A stretch of 64,000 bases of DNA from assembly GCF_000002995.4 (NCBI RefSeq), contig NW_025062479.1, positions 10,459,721 to 10,523,720 on the forward strand, in the 5' to 3' direction. Each line of letters opens with the position of its first letter. The stretch's first letter is position 1. This document shows, in pieces, positions 38,720 to 51,475 of the stretch. Below the pieces are notes generated by a model. It was not told where the DNA came from. It worked only from the letters and a program-made list of their open reading frames with translations, and did no database searches. Made by a program: the position numbers and the translations under genes. The DNA is from Brugia malayi (lineage: Eukaryota > Nematoda > Chromadorea > Rhabditida > Onchocercidae).

Positions 38720-41700
38720 TCAGATCAATTGCCATTTTTCTCCCGTAACGTCTGAATGCTCTGAAAAAAAAAAAAAACATGAAACCCCAAATCAAGAAAA
38801 ATATACTTAAATCATAATAAAAAGACATATTAGAGGAGTACTCTTATTGTTAACCCAATTCCTTAAAAAAGCATCGAAGCTTAAGAAGAGTTCTAGCATA
38901 ATATCCCGGCGTTAAATTCAAATTTATACTCACTATCGTCAATTCATAACGTGTAAATAAGTAGGAAACCAATCTAAGAAATGTCATACCAGCTGATGAA
39001 TTTGACACTTGTGGACTATGATTAGTATCGCATAAAGTATGCATCAAATGCGCAATCTCTTCACTTTTTTCAATTACTTCTTTTCGCAATAAGCTATTCT
39101 CTTCTTCGTATTTATTTAACTAAAAAATAACAATTGATATTGAAATCCATCAAATTCTAAGCCAATTCACAGCAAATCCACTCTACTCTTTTTCCTTCCT
39201 CTAGAAAAATATGGTTGATAAAATCTGCAAAAAACTAAGAAGCACTTACAAGATCAGTGGTCTTGGCAAGTTTCATTCGCAAGACACTAAAACGATTAAT
39301 TAATCTTGCATTAAAGGCATCTGAAACTGGTGATGAACTTTCTTCGTCAGAATCCTGTAAACTACGCCTGATCAATTATTATCGAGGAATAATGAGACAA
39401 GAAAATATCGTGAACATTGCTATAAAGATTAAGTTTTGGTAAAGAGAATAATGTGGCTCAAATGTCATTTCATATTTTAGTACATTATGATCCTTACAGA
39501 TGATGGAAACTTTCTCTTCTGAACCCAAATGAATGCAAGTTATAATGACAATTTTCAAACATACGTGATTGAAGGATCTTTTGAATTCTGGCAGAGATGG
39601 CCAAGAGCAAAGGCTGGATTCTTCATCATCTTTCACTTTAAAACAATTCAGAGGAGTAGATGGTAATCCAGCTACTTGCACCTGAGCGTTATCTACAATT
39701 TATAAAGATTTGTCACTAGTCCTACCTCAAGAGAATTCTAGCCAATTTTAATTATGAAATACTATAAATTAAAAATGATACCAAACAGAACATAATGCCG
39801 CAGCATCTATTAGAAAAACTGAGTTGCAAACTTAACACTACTCTTAAAATATATCACTCCAATCTTTAAATGATGAACACAAAATGTGATGTTGCAAAAA
39901 AATTCACCGTGGGTACAGACATTAGCATTACCCATGCTAAGGATATCGTCCAAGCGTTTTTCGGCTTCTTCAGCGCGTTTTTGCTCCGACCGCACTTGAT
40001 ATGTTAATTCTTCCATTATTGAATACTAAATAAAAAAAGAAAAAAAAAACACAGTTTAAAACTAGCTAGTACCCAAAAATGATTGTATCATGCAAATTTG
40101 ATATATTTCAAAATTTGGTGTAGAATAACAAAATCCACATCCAACTGAATGGAATAGATAAAGTTCACGAAAAAATCACCATACGTAATAGCTCCATTTC
40201 TTTACTAAATCTCATCCCGACTTCATATCCATTCACATCTTCTCTCAGTATTTTTTTAACCACTTCCAAATTTTGAGCTACTGAAGTTTGTTCCTACAAA
40301 TTGTAAATCAATCACCAGTAAACTTAGAATTATATTTAAATTACTCAAAATATCAAACATCAGTTTTTAGAGGAAACTAAAAAAAGATCGTAAAACTCCA
40401 AGTCGTGAAACTAGCCCAATTTAAAAGAAATCTATACTTCTTCTTTGGCGCACTGCAACTCGAGTACGCGTATCTTTAATGCTTCAATTTCAGTGCAAAA
40501 TCCTTGCTTCATTTCTTTCCAAGCCGCTTCTTCCGCTATCTTTTTCTCCTAAAAATTTGTCAATACATACTTATTTAACTGAAGTAATAAATATCTTGAC
40601 AAATGCATACAAGTACATCCATTGAAATGAATTAAAAGAAACAGTATGCGAACTGTAGGCAAAGTTCAGCTTGTAATTACAGTAAGTCAAACAATTCCAA
40701 TGATATCAAACACTAACAAATCAGCTGATACGAATCAGTCACAAACTTTTTCAGCTAAAGCCTCAGCTTTTGTAGTCTGCAACTCCATTTCAAGAATGTT
40801 CTGCAATTCTTGCCTTTCTTTCAGTAACACATCCTTTTCAGAAATGACTTTCTCGATCTCACGCAATCTTTCACATTCCATTTCCAGACTTCGTATATAT
40901 TCCTGCATTCATCATTTATACTTACTCATTTATATTTCAGACTTCTAGAACATGCTATGACAAAGTTATTTCTTTTCCAAAATATTTCAACATAATTTTA
41001 TCATTAAATTCTTTATTCTGAGAATAATGTATAAAAACAATGCTAACTATTACGTACTTGTAAATCATCAGTTTGCGACTGCCCATCAGAAGTAATAGCT
41101 TGTAATTCTACGGTTGCTTCTTCTTTTCCTTTAAATTGTTTATCATTCGTGTATTGTTCCATAGCTTCTTGTAATTCGCGTTGCAAACTTGCTGACCTGA
41201 TAAATGAAATCAATTCTAATTTAGCGTTATCTTGTTCAGTCAAATTATAGAAGAAAATATCTAATTGTGTTGCCTTTCTCGCTCCATGTCGATTCCTTCG
41301 ACTATCACTTCCTTCGATAGTAGCAGCTTCTGATTAGAAACTTTTATCTGAGCTACCAGTGAGACTTCTTCCGTAAGCACTTCTGAAAATGAAACAACTC
41401 TTTTAATATATAAACTGGATGTTGAACTATAATTTACCTTACTGAATCTCATTAATTCAACATTAACTCATCATTTAAAACTTCGCAACAGAATCAATAA
41501 CAGCCTACTATAGAGAACAGACCTCTATATGACGAGATTTCAATTTTAAATCTGAATTCTTCATTAACTTCCCTACATTACTTTTACTTTGTTCTAGAAA
41601 AATAATGTATTAAACATTGAGAATAACAAACAAAGTAAACACAATTAAGTCATACAATTTTGATATATTAAATTCCTCCACATTAGAAGCAACAAATTTA

Positions 41701-42311
41701 CCTACGAGACAAAAAATGAATACCTCCCAATTCAGTGGAGTCACTAATCTCTCCGTGTTCTTCTGATTTCATTTCCAGAATCTCACACTCCTTCACAATC
41801 TAAAACAAAGCTTCACTAAATTGCAAAATATTCAGTGATACGTATAAAACAACGCTGAACGGAAACAGAAAAGAATGGTCAATAAACTTTGTGCTTTAAC
41901 AGCTGCCATAAGAAATTTCTTTTTTTAGTAAAAAATACTTAAATCAAATTCATGATGGGTTTATATGGAACTGAAATAATTCACATCAGTTATACAAAAT
42001 TTATAGTGAATTCTTAGAAAATAATAAATATTCAAAGAATGGAACCGAAATAAAAATCAGTATTAATCAAAACATCGGAACAGTGCCTCATTAATCCTTC
42101 AGCATATTTTGTGAACTTCACAATCCAACCTGTAACTGTCCGAAGAACGATCCAGAAAAGTAGCATTCTACAAGGTAACATTTTATAGTCTTTTATTTCA
42201 TTCGCCTCCCCTCTTTCAATTTTTACCTCCACTTTGTTCGGAGATATCTTCATTCTGCTTTACGTTCCCAGTCAGTATTTGAGCAACAGATCCCGGAATT
42301 TGGTTCGTCAT
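38720..42311 (-). CDS. coiled-coil protein of unknown function
   Basis: Exons in order: about 42311-42264, 41799-41724, 41382-41274, 41196-41058, 40902-40747, 40548-40438, 40293-40180, 40025-39932, 39692-39565, 39354-39250, 39119-38990, 38760-38720; about 416 aa. From about residue 30 to 275 the chain is almost pure heptad-type coiled coil (e.g. SASLQRELQEAMEQY, EYIRSLEMECERLREIEKVI, EEAEKRLDDIL). Then comes a polar, Ser/Pro/acidic linker (KDDEESSLCSWPSLPEF, DSDEESSSPVSD) and a second short coiled coil (RMKLAKTTDLLNKYEEENSL). The end is SNSSAEHSDVTGEKWQLI. I do not recognise the family. No signal peptide or membrane segment is seen. Exon 1 is uncertain: a donor gtaaag after 16 codons gives the right phase, while the better donor at 42226 does not. 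The third intron seems to use a GC donor. Confidence 0.75.
41197..41273 (-). other. probable GC-AG intron in the coiled-coil gene
   Basis: The only phase-consistent junction between exons 3 and 4 uses AAAG|gcaaca as donor and the strong acceptor tttcatttatcag, giving a 77-nt intron. GT donors in exon 3 are all in phase 0 and do not fit the phase-2 acceptor. Confidence 0.55.
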
Positions 42312-44455
42312 GAAAAAACGACGATTTCTAGCTAACAGATTGAATTAACTTCCCACTGATGGGGCTACTTACTCAGTATATGATGTTGCTTTGGCATCAA
42401 AAAAAAAAAATGAAAATAAAAAAGAAACAGAACATTAAAACAACAAATGTAGGGTAAACATAAAAAAGAACACAGCCGACTAATATAAACCGGTTAATGA
42501 TGGAACTATATACTAGTTAATTATGGAAGTTCAATCTACTCGATGAAAAAAAAAATGACCACTCACATCGCAATCAACTACTTACTTATCATACACTAAA
42601 TACTTTGACATTCCAGTACAATAAATAACCCCATTCAGCTCTGAAATCACTAATTGCTGCAGTCGAAATTCTCTTCCTGTGATAATTTACGTTGCAGATG
42701 ACAAATCATTCACTGGCTTTTCATTTAAATTATCCTTGTCCTTCTAACGACAAACAAGCTGAAGTTTTCTAAATAAGCACCCATCCTACCTCGATTAATC
42801 ACTAGAAATTCATCCCGGTATAGATGTTACGTTCATTAGGTTCCAGTTTCGCAGTTTTTTATAATGTTAAGATTTTGCTATCCTTTAGATTATACGATTC
42901 ATTCCATAGCCAGATACTGGAGACATAAAATACCACTGAGCCAAAGATAAAATTATTATAGTCTTATACAAACATTGGTAATGAACTCCTCCATAAAGCT
43001 TCTCAATTCCTGATAATCACAGTTTCAGCAAATATTTGTGAATGAATTCATTGATAAAATTCCTATGCTTCCAGTAACTCTGAGAAACTCGTAATTCAAT
43101 TATTAGCCAAATTTCCATGTGAAAATCAACCAGGTCGGTTGGGAGCTTCAAAATTTATGTCTTAGGAGTAAATAACAATGCTTTCGTCCTTTGGACATTA
43201 AACTACCAATGTAATTCTTTTGACGTCTATTTTCTTTCAGTAATTCATAGTTACGACTATATAATTCCAGGAGCTGTCCTGAAGACGATAGAATTCCTCT
43301 TCGGATATTGATCTGCTCACATTAATGACTGCTCTATCCTTCAGTTTATCATCAGCAGGAATATTATTAACATCAGATTTGTTTTGATATACAAATACTA
43401 ATAAATTTGTAATTATGGGATAAATGTAACTAGTTCTAATCGATTTGTGATAATTCTATCAACTTCATTCCATCAGCATAACTCTTCTGTTTGTAATAAT
43501 AATTTCTATTGTATTAACCAAACAACAAACAAAAAGCGAACCCCCTCACTACCAGCTAATTTCCGCGGTGAAAGGAGACCACTGCAGCGAATTGTTCCTC
43601 AACCTCTTCAGTGACTTCACTTGAGTGCGGACGTAATGAAAACTGTTGTCTCAAAATTGACTTTATATTCGCTGAATTGTTTAGTTTCCCTAACGAAAGG
43701 GGGTTGTGTTTGCGTAGAAATGAAAGAAATACTTCGTCATAAGTTTGTCACTCTGATGGATGACTTTTTTTGTGGCCTGTATCTTTGCTTTGTATCAAAT
43801 GAAGGAATTTGTGATTTTGATTTTCCGTTAATGATGCTAATCAATCAATAAAAGATATTTTGCAACGGTAATGTTGTTTATATAACTAAATGATACAGTG
43901 ATAACTAGGAGGAAATATTTTCAACAAAATATATTTCCGCTCTATCGTATTATTTTTACTAAGATGAAAATTTATATTTGCAATCATTTGTTGTAAATTT
44001 ATTTGTTACGAAAAAGTTCCCGTAGTTTGTATCAGTTGCACTTTTACTACTAATCCTATGATTCAATTTATCACTTACGAATTTGTCGTTTTTTCAGTGA
44101 TAAATATAATATTAGCATCATGTTTGTGAGTGATAATATTTTCCACTATTCAATGATTGTTAATTTATTGAAAATGAAGTGATAACAGAGAGTATTGGAA
44201 TGATTAGTGTAATAATATATGTTAATAGATACAATTTCGTTCAAATTACTATCAACAAATTTCTTTTTCAATATCAAGTCAGAAACCATAATGGAAAAAA
44301 GAAAAAAAAAAAACGGAGAAAAAAAAGATTCAACAGTAAAACCAGTATGAGGTAATAAATGATATGTATGGGAATATTAGCAATGTATCAGCTAATTAAA
44401 AAATTTCCAAATATATATGTGACAATGTCATTACAGCCAATATTTAATTATTGTT
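42312..44455. other. region upstream of the coiled-coil gene, unassigned
   Basis: Mixed composition, less AT-biased than most intergenic DNA here. An open frame on + at 43621-43851 (first ATG 43636) translates to a Cys/Phe/Leu-rich peptide without a known domain, and I could not join it in phase to the + terminal exon at 44456. This is probably the promoter region of the coiled-coil gene plus 5' parts of the + gene. Confidence 0.4.
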
Positions 44456-44636
44456 GATAATAGGTTCACGTGGAGGTCGACGAGTTGTTGACGTAAACGG
44501 AGCGATTGTACCTGGTATACTTGATCGATATTCCACAATGAAACCTTTCTGTTCTTCGGACTCATCCGTAATTAGAAGTAGTAGTAAACTTCTTCCAGTT
44601 GATGTAAAAGATGATGGTAGCTTTGAAATTTTCTAA
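44456..44636 (+). CDS. terminal exon of an unidentified + strand gene
   Basis: After an AG at 44454-44455 the + strand is open for 60 codons (starting GSRGGRRVVDVNGAIV, then GILDRYSTM) and stops at 44634-44636; the last residues are DVKDDGSFEIF. Composition and codon use look like genuine protein. An AATAAA follows at 44782-44787. It starts in phase 1 and has no ATG of its own, so upstream exons must exist. A phase-compatible candidate is at 37452-37559, on the far side of the coiled-coil gene. The family is not recognised. Confidence 0.5.
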
Positions 44637-44781
44637 TTTTTTATTGAAATATTTGATGAAACTATTGGAAAGTAAATTGGAACAGTATTAACACATTATG
44701 GAGTATGTATTTATGCATTGGATAAGATTTGTAGGGAGAAGATATCGGTATTATCGATGAATCTCTTTTAAAAGAATTTAA

Positions 44782-44787
44782 AATAAA
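44782..44787 (+). terminator. poly(A) signal of the + strand gene ending at 44636
   Basis: AATAAA 146 nt after the stop codon. Confidence 0.55.
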
Positions 44788-44812
44788 AGTTCTTTCTACA
44801 TTTTTATGAGCC

Positions 44813-44818
44813 TTTATT
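44813..44818 (-). terminator. nas-39: poly(A) signal of nas-39
   Basis: AATAAA on the - strand about 97 nt after the nas-39 stop. Its cleavage site would fall near 44,795, close to or beyond that of the converging + gene. Confidence 0.55.
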
Positions 44819-44914
44819 TTGCTTGCAAAAAATCATGAGAAGATGACTATACGGGATAGTCCTAATATTTGTTATATTTTATGATGAGAATTTGAAATTA
44901 TTACTTTCAAATTA

Positions 44915-47900
44915 TTATAAAACTGAAACTATTACTTTATCGCCACAATATCGAGCTACGCGATATTCTTCCAAAATTTCATATCCATCATAAATCTCTA
45001 CGTAATCAAACTCGCAATTTGCCTCACGTTCTAAATCAAACTGAGCAAAACGAATGTTTACACCACGGTTTGATTCTGCTACAATTCGCCATTCACATCT
45101 AAAATCGAAATTTTTTTTTCATGCATTTTTTTCATGCATTTTAATTTCATTTCAATTAATGTACAACTAAACTATACAATCATATCTCTTATCATTTGAT
45201 ATTACGATCATTTTAAACTATTTTCAATGTCTTTTGTATGTCTTTCCTATCTAACAGCAAAAGATAGAGAAGGTAGCATTGAAGCTGGGATTCTTATCTT
45301 TAAATTAGCATATAAGTAAAAATAATATATGTGTAATTGATATAAATTTTCAATAATATTAGTTTACCTCATTTTCTTCTCGTATTTACCATCACTATAA
45401 CGAGCATGAGAATAAATAAAACCAATAGTTTGCTCAGCTTTTAAATTACCACCACATACTGAAATTAAACGATAAAGTAAACTGAATAGATCATGATATC
45501 ATGATCAAAATCCTTCAGATTGAAATATTTTTGATAAGCTATCTCTATAAATCAAAAAGTACAACTCATTTAAATTTATACAAATTAGAATTCATATAAG
45601 AATTACTACCTGTTAATGGCCAATTTTTTCTTCAACTTATCACATAAGATAAGCATACATTAAATGCTTTTTTCATAATTCATAATATCTAAGTAAAATT
45701 ATCTAAAATTAATCTAACTCAACCAATTATGCATATATAACAAGAGTATAAATTATTTGATATACTTGAAGAATAAAAAGCTTTAAATCCACGACGATTA
45801 ACGCTTGCATCTGTAAGCATTGTCATGAATAACTGATTAGCGGTTGATTGTAAATTTGGTGGTATATCACTACCGCAAAAAATTCCCAATGATGTAGCAT
45901 CACTGTTACCACCGTCAAATATCTCGATATGATCATATTTGCATGCATTATGTTCTTCAAACATGAATTCTTCAAAAGACTGTAAAATATTTTTTTTTTT
46001 CTTAAATTTATAAATTGGTAGTTTTTTTTTTTTTGTTTTATTCCTTACCTTTAATATAATATGAACAATACTAACAAGTGAGAGACGATGTCCTGGCGTA
46101 GTTACAAAATGCCAGTTGCAATTTTTTCCTTGTGGGTAATTAAATGGATAATTTGGTGAAGTAATTTCACCTTCTGGATCATACACCTGTAAATTACAAT
46201 CACCTTCTTTACAATTATGTCCATCATCTGCCAAAACATAGCCATTTTCACATTCGCATTGATATGAACCTGAAAAAAATCTTTTAACTCCTAAAATTTG
46301 CATATAATTACACAAGATTAAAAGCTATTTATGCAAGAAAAAAAGGGCAAAACAAGAATTAAAAAAAAAAAAAGAAAACTACCAAAATTTCCTGGAAATC
46401 TAAATCATTCTATCTGATTAATTTGTAAATTAAATTCATCAAACTTTTCAATTTTTAATACTACCTATTTATTAATTGCAATATTAAAATTTGCAAATAA
46501 AAGAAATTTTACATAAGATAAAATTTAATAAATGAAACAATTAACCAATTGTATTTGTACAACGTTGTTGACAACCACCGTTATTATTACGACATTCATT
46601 CAAATCAGTGATAAAATATGCCAAAAAGCCATTTTTTTCAATCTGTAAAAATACAAAATATATTATTTAGGAAAGAGAAACTGCAATAATTTTATCATTT
46701 ATTTTCTGTCTTCTTTATTAATTTTGATATTAAAATTGTTTAAACTTTTGTCAAATTATTTTGCTTTGTTAAATTAATAATTTTATTAAGTTATTTTTTT
46801 ATTTCAAATTGTCACAGTTTTAATATTAGGTAATATATATCAAATAGCAATAAGAAAAGTACAAAAACTAAAAATAAAAATGAAAAATTTAGTAAATAAA
46901 TACTGAACTGTATTATCAGAAACGAATAAAACTTTAATACGATTTGTTGCTGATGTATAAACTAATGAATTATAATATCCGCAATATCTTTCCTCCATTC
47001 CTTCATCACTCTGTATGAGAACATAATCATATGAACATGCTGATTTCATTCCTTCCACATCAAAATGTGTAAAATTAACAATAATTTGATATTCATTATT
47101 AGCTTCAATTTGCCAAATACATGTTTTAAGTGGTGCGTAATTCAATGGATAATTCGGACTATGAAATGTTCCATTGGATGCTTTTATAATACCACCACAT
47201 GTACCTGAAAAAAAGTAAATAAATACAATTAATTTAAAACACAACATTTAAATGAGTTAAATATTAGAAAAAAATCATTTAGATTAAACTGTAAAATGAT
47301 GAAAAATGAGATAATTTGATAATTTTATATTAATTAATAATTTCTTACTTTGACAAGTTTTACCATCTGAACGTAATGAATAACCAATATTACATTTACA
47401 TTCATAGCCACCAATTTTATTCACACAACGATGCTCACATCCATGACTATCTGATTTGCATTCATTTATTTCTAAAATTTTAAGCAAATCTCATCAATAT
47501 ACATTTAATTAATTAATTAATTAATTAATTAACTTATTTATTGCTTCATAATAATTATGCTCATATTTACTTTTCAAGAATGTAGAAAATGACATATTGA
47601 AAGGTCAAATTACTTATCTAAAAATAACCTTTAACAAAATTAATATGAAAACCTTCTTTTTGCACCGAACTATCCGAAATAAATAACAATAAAGCGGTAT
47701 TGAAATGTGATACAAGAGTTTTGGTTACAATCTGTAAATTTCAATTTTTAAATCAAATTTCATTTTAAAATGAAAATTTTTGAAGATTGTTATGTTTTAA
47801 AGAAAAACCAGTCAAAAAATATTAACTATTGTGTCGGCTAGTTGACTTAAACCAAATGACTCAAACTATTAAGAGTTTTAAATAATTTTAATCAAAGCAA

Positions 47901-50900
47901 AAGCGATTTCAGTAATTTAAATTTAACATATATTGCTAAGTTCATTAATTTATAGATTGAATTTAATGGTCCAATTTATAAAGAAGACAATAATTTAAAT
48001 ATACATATTATTATTTAATAAGTAAATGAATTTTACCTGACCGCATAATTTAGAAAGTAATGCAGTTGATTCTACCACTGTACCATCGTATATTTCCAAT
48101 CGATCGTATATACAATCTTTATGTGTTTCAAGCTAAATTAAAATTTGTAACATTTTTATTTTTGGAAAAAATTTTAAATTAATCATATGAGTAAAAAGAG
48201 AAGAATTTCTTCCATTCTCCAAATTGATGACTAAATTCTCAAATAAAAACTATATTGATATAATGTAAGGGAAAAAAGAGACTGATAGTAATTCAAATAG
48301 AATTCTAATTGACAAGTTTCAAAATCTCTCAATTTCTTCTTCTTTGTTATAAAAGTACAATTTTAGTATAGTAAATTGTAAATCAAAATTTTTGTATTAC
48401 ATTATATTAAAACTGATAAACAAATAACCTAACATTGAAATTTTCAATAATCTTTTCTCTTTTCCTTTTTTGCTAACTATCAATAGCTTATTTTAAAAGA
48501 AAAATTTACATTAAAAAATTGAAATGTTAAAGCAATTTGATAGCCTTCTTGAACTGTAATAAGCCATTTGCACTCTTCATCAGGCATATAATTTTCTGGA
48601 TATCGTGGACTTTGTATGGTACCAATATCACCAATAATATGTCCACCACATACAGCTAAACATTTAATTATAAACTGTTAATAAAAGAAAAAAATTTTTT
48701 CGTTTTTAAAAAAAGAAAGAAAGAAAAAACAAATAACAAAACCAATATAATGAGCAAAAATGGAAAATAATGGATATGAAGTTTGTGTTTGAATGAAAAG
48801 TCGATTGCTAGTTGAAACGATTGTTCGTGATATTACACCACCACATAGTTTATCTAAATAGAAAAAATAAATAAATAATTGAAATATATTGAACTGATAT
48901 TTATGAAAATTAATTGCAATTTTAAGTTGGTAAAAATTATTGAATTAAAAATTAATTGTAAATTAATTAATTAATATTACATAAAGAACTTCTAAAACTA
49001 AAATAACGTCTAAAATTGATTCAATATTCTTTCATATGATTGACATATCTAATTTTATCAAAAATCTCTAACATAACAGTCGTTTTCTAATGATTCTTTA
49101 AGGAAAAAAATCTTATTATTTATAAGAAATGATTATTCAAATACCATATTTTAAAAAAAAGGAAAGAAAAAGAAATAATATGATATTTATATATGATTTA
49201 AATGATGAGCAAAAAAAAAAAAAAAAGATTGCAAAATTTATAACACGAAAGAACCTAAAATTGGTGAGCCAATATAATGACCATCTCTAACAATCAAATA
49301 ATTATCACGTTCCGAAGCGCAATCACGTTTTGGTGATGGTAAATCAAGTGTGGAAACGTTAAGAACTATAAATTCACCAAATGCAGCAATGATACGCCAT
49401 CGGCATACGATATTACTACCATCCAAACGTAACTCACCAAATTCTTTCACCAATGTTTCGCCACAAACTGACAAATAGTAAGTAATACTTACTAAGCAGT
49501 AATAGTAGTTAGTATAATTTTATCACTGAGATCGTCCAAATTGAAAATATCACTGAACGTTGGCCATAACTCACATACAATTTCATTTAAAGAGCCCAGA
49601 AATATAAAATATAAAGAGAGTAAAGGAGAATAATAGTAATATGTCTTAATAGTAATAATATTATTTAACTTCGCATATTTTAATGTGACAATTATTAATA
49701 AAATAATGATCTTAATTTTTTAAAAAAAAAAAAAAAAAAACACGCAAATATCAAAAATTATTTAAATTCCAAAAAAAAGAAAAGAATTTGTACGAAAAAA
49801 AGTAAGAACCTGTGCATTTATAAAGTTTTTTTGTTTGTGAAATATCGCCTGGTGATAATTGCATACGTTGGCCGATTTCTGGCCGTTGACCAAATTTTAC
49901 TTTTGGCAAAATTGTATCCAAATACATTCCTCGAGAAAATGTATCACGAGCATAGTGCATAATTGATGCATAATCGTATGGCTCTCCAAGTGAATCAATC
50001 TCATCGGATTTCAATTTTTCAAAATTATAATCTTGTGCTAAAATCAAATTTTATAAAAATTTAATTCACTTCAAAGTATCATTTACATTTAAAAAAAAAA
50101 GAAAAAAAATGCAATCATTTATTTTCCGATTCATGACAATATAAACAAATGCACAGGAGGAACAAAAGATGTGATAATTGTTGTAATAAATATCAATCAA
50201 TTATCACTATATCAATCAATTCTTATTTGATTTTTTTTCCACTTTATATAAATACACTAAAATTTAAAAATAATTTAAAATCTTAATGCTATCAAACCTT
50301 GTTGAATGCTTTTATAAAATATATCAACATGTTGATCACGATCAAGACGCGTATGCTCATGCCAAAAACCAATCACATGACCCAATTCATGTACAACAAT
50401 GCCAAATTTATCACAATTCTTTCCAATGCTTATCGCTTGTGGTCCATTACTTTTCCTTCCAACATATGAGCAACAGCTAAAAGTATTATCATAAACAATA
50501 AATATAATATTTATTGTTTCGAAGTAGTAAAATTGTTAAATGATTTGTAAAAAATGACAAATTTATCATTAAAATATTTAGTTGTTAAGCTTTAAAAAAA
50601 ATTAAATACCTAACATTAATAATAATAGCTATTGTAATTGAATTATTAATTAAAGAATCACTTAAAATGAATAAACCTAAGCCAAAACAAAAAAAAAAAA
50701 AAAGAAAAAAACGAAAAATTATCACATCTGTAGACTTAATTAGATAAATGTTAATCAGGTAATCAATAATATTTACTTAATTAATGGATAAAATTATTAA
50801 CAAGTGTTGGAGAAAAGTTATGAACTAAATTAAACAAAATTTAACTACTGTTTATTTTTGTTCATATATAAAAAATAAATTTACCCGCATTTATCAATGG

Positions 50901-51475
50901 TAAAAACGATATAATTAAGATGTTCTGGTTGTCGTGGTATAAATGTAATGCATGTGTTATTCTCCCAATGACGCATTGCCCTCTGAAATAACCGCTTATG
51001 TTCACCTGCGGAATGGAACAACTGTTCCGTAATGTTGAGTTACCTGTAAAATTATCTGATATATCATATGGGATTACACCATTTGGCCATAATCGTTCTT
51101 TACGTGCTGTTGCTGCTCTAATTTGTCTCCTAAAATATATCCATATGAATGATAGAAATTTTTTAATGTAAATTATTAACTTGGAAAAAAAAGTTCATTT
51201 AAAAGTACAAACCTGAATTGTGATCTATTTTGACTCATCATATTTCTGTTAATTTCAGGAAATTCCATAAATGTTACTGCTGCTGCTGCTGATAATGATA
51301 ATGATGATGATGATGCTAATATTGGTGGTGATGTTGATGATAATGATTGGAAATAATAATTCCGATATTGATGTCGTTGATAATATCGCCATGATAACTC
51401 CGATCCAATAATATAACGTTGTGATGTTAATGGTGTAAATAGAAAAAGAAATAAAAGAACTGGAAATGATAGCAT
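44915..51475 (-). CDS. nas-39: tolloid/BMP1-type astacin metalloprotease
   Basis: Exons in order: 51475-51213, 51129-51044, 51005-50885, 50476-50298, 50037-49810, 49467-49255, 48853-48743, 48655-48510, 48132-48037, 47731-47629, 47471-47349, 47204-46909, 46642-46546, 46269-46076, 45979-45766, 45458-45368, 45098-44915; about 914 aa. Signal peptide [18 protein letters not shown]; a short propeptide with a Ser/Ala tract; cleavage probably after QIR92. The astacin domain has zinc motif [11 protein letters not shown] (186-196) and Met-turn SIMHY (241-245). Then CUB1, CUB2, calcium-type EGF1 (INECKSD), CUB3, EGF2 ([11 protein letters not shown]), CUB4 and a partial CUB5. That is the tolloid order, as in C. 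elegans NAS-39 and human BMP1. Such secreted enzymes trim procollagens and BMP antagonists. CUB5 stops right after RYCGDK, lacking its last strands. Confidence 0.95.
47505..47532. repeat. (TTAA)n repeat in a nas-39 intron
   Basis: Seven tandem TTAA units in the intron before EGF1. Confidence 0.85.
51276..51350. repeat. nas-39: coding trinucleotide tract in nas-39 exon 1
   Basis: GCA/GCT and GAT/ATC-type triplets encode a Ser/Ala-rich stretch ([13 protein letters not shown]) of the propeptide. The length probably varies between strains without touching the protease domain. Confidence 0.7.
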
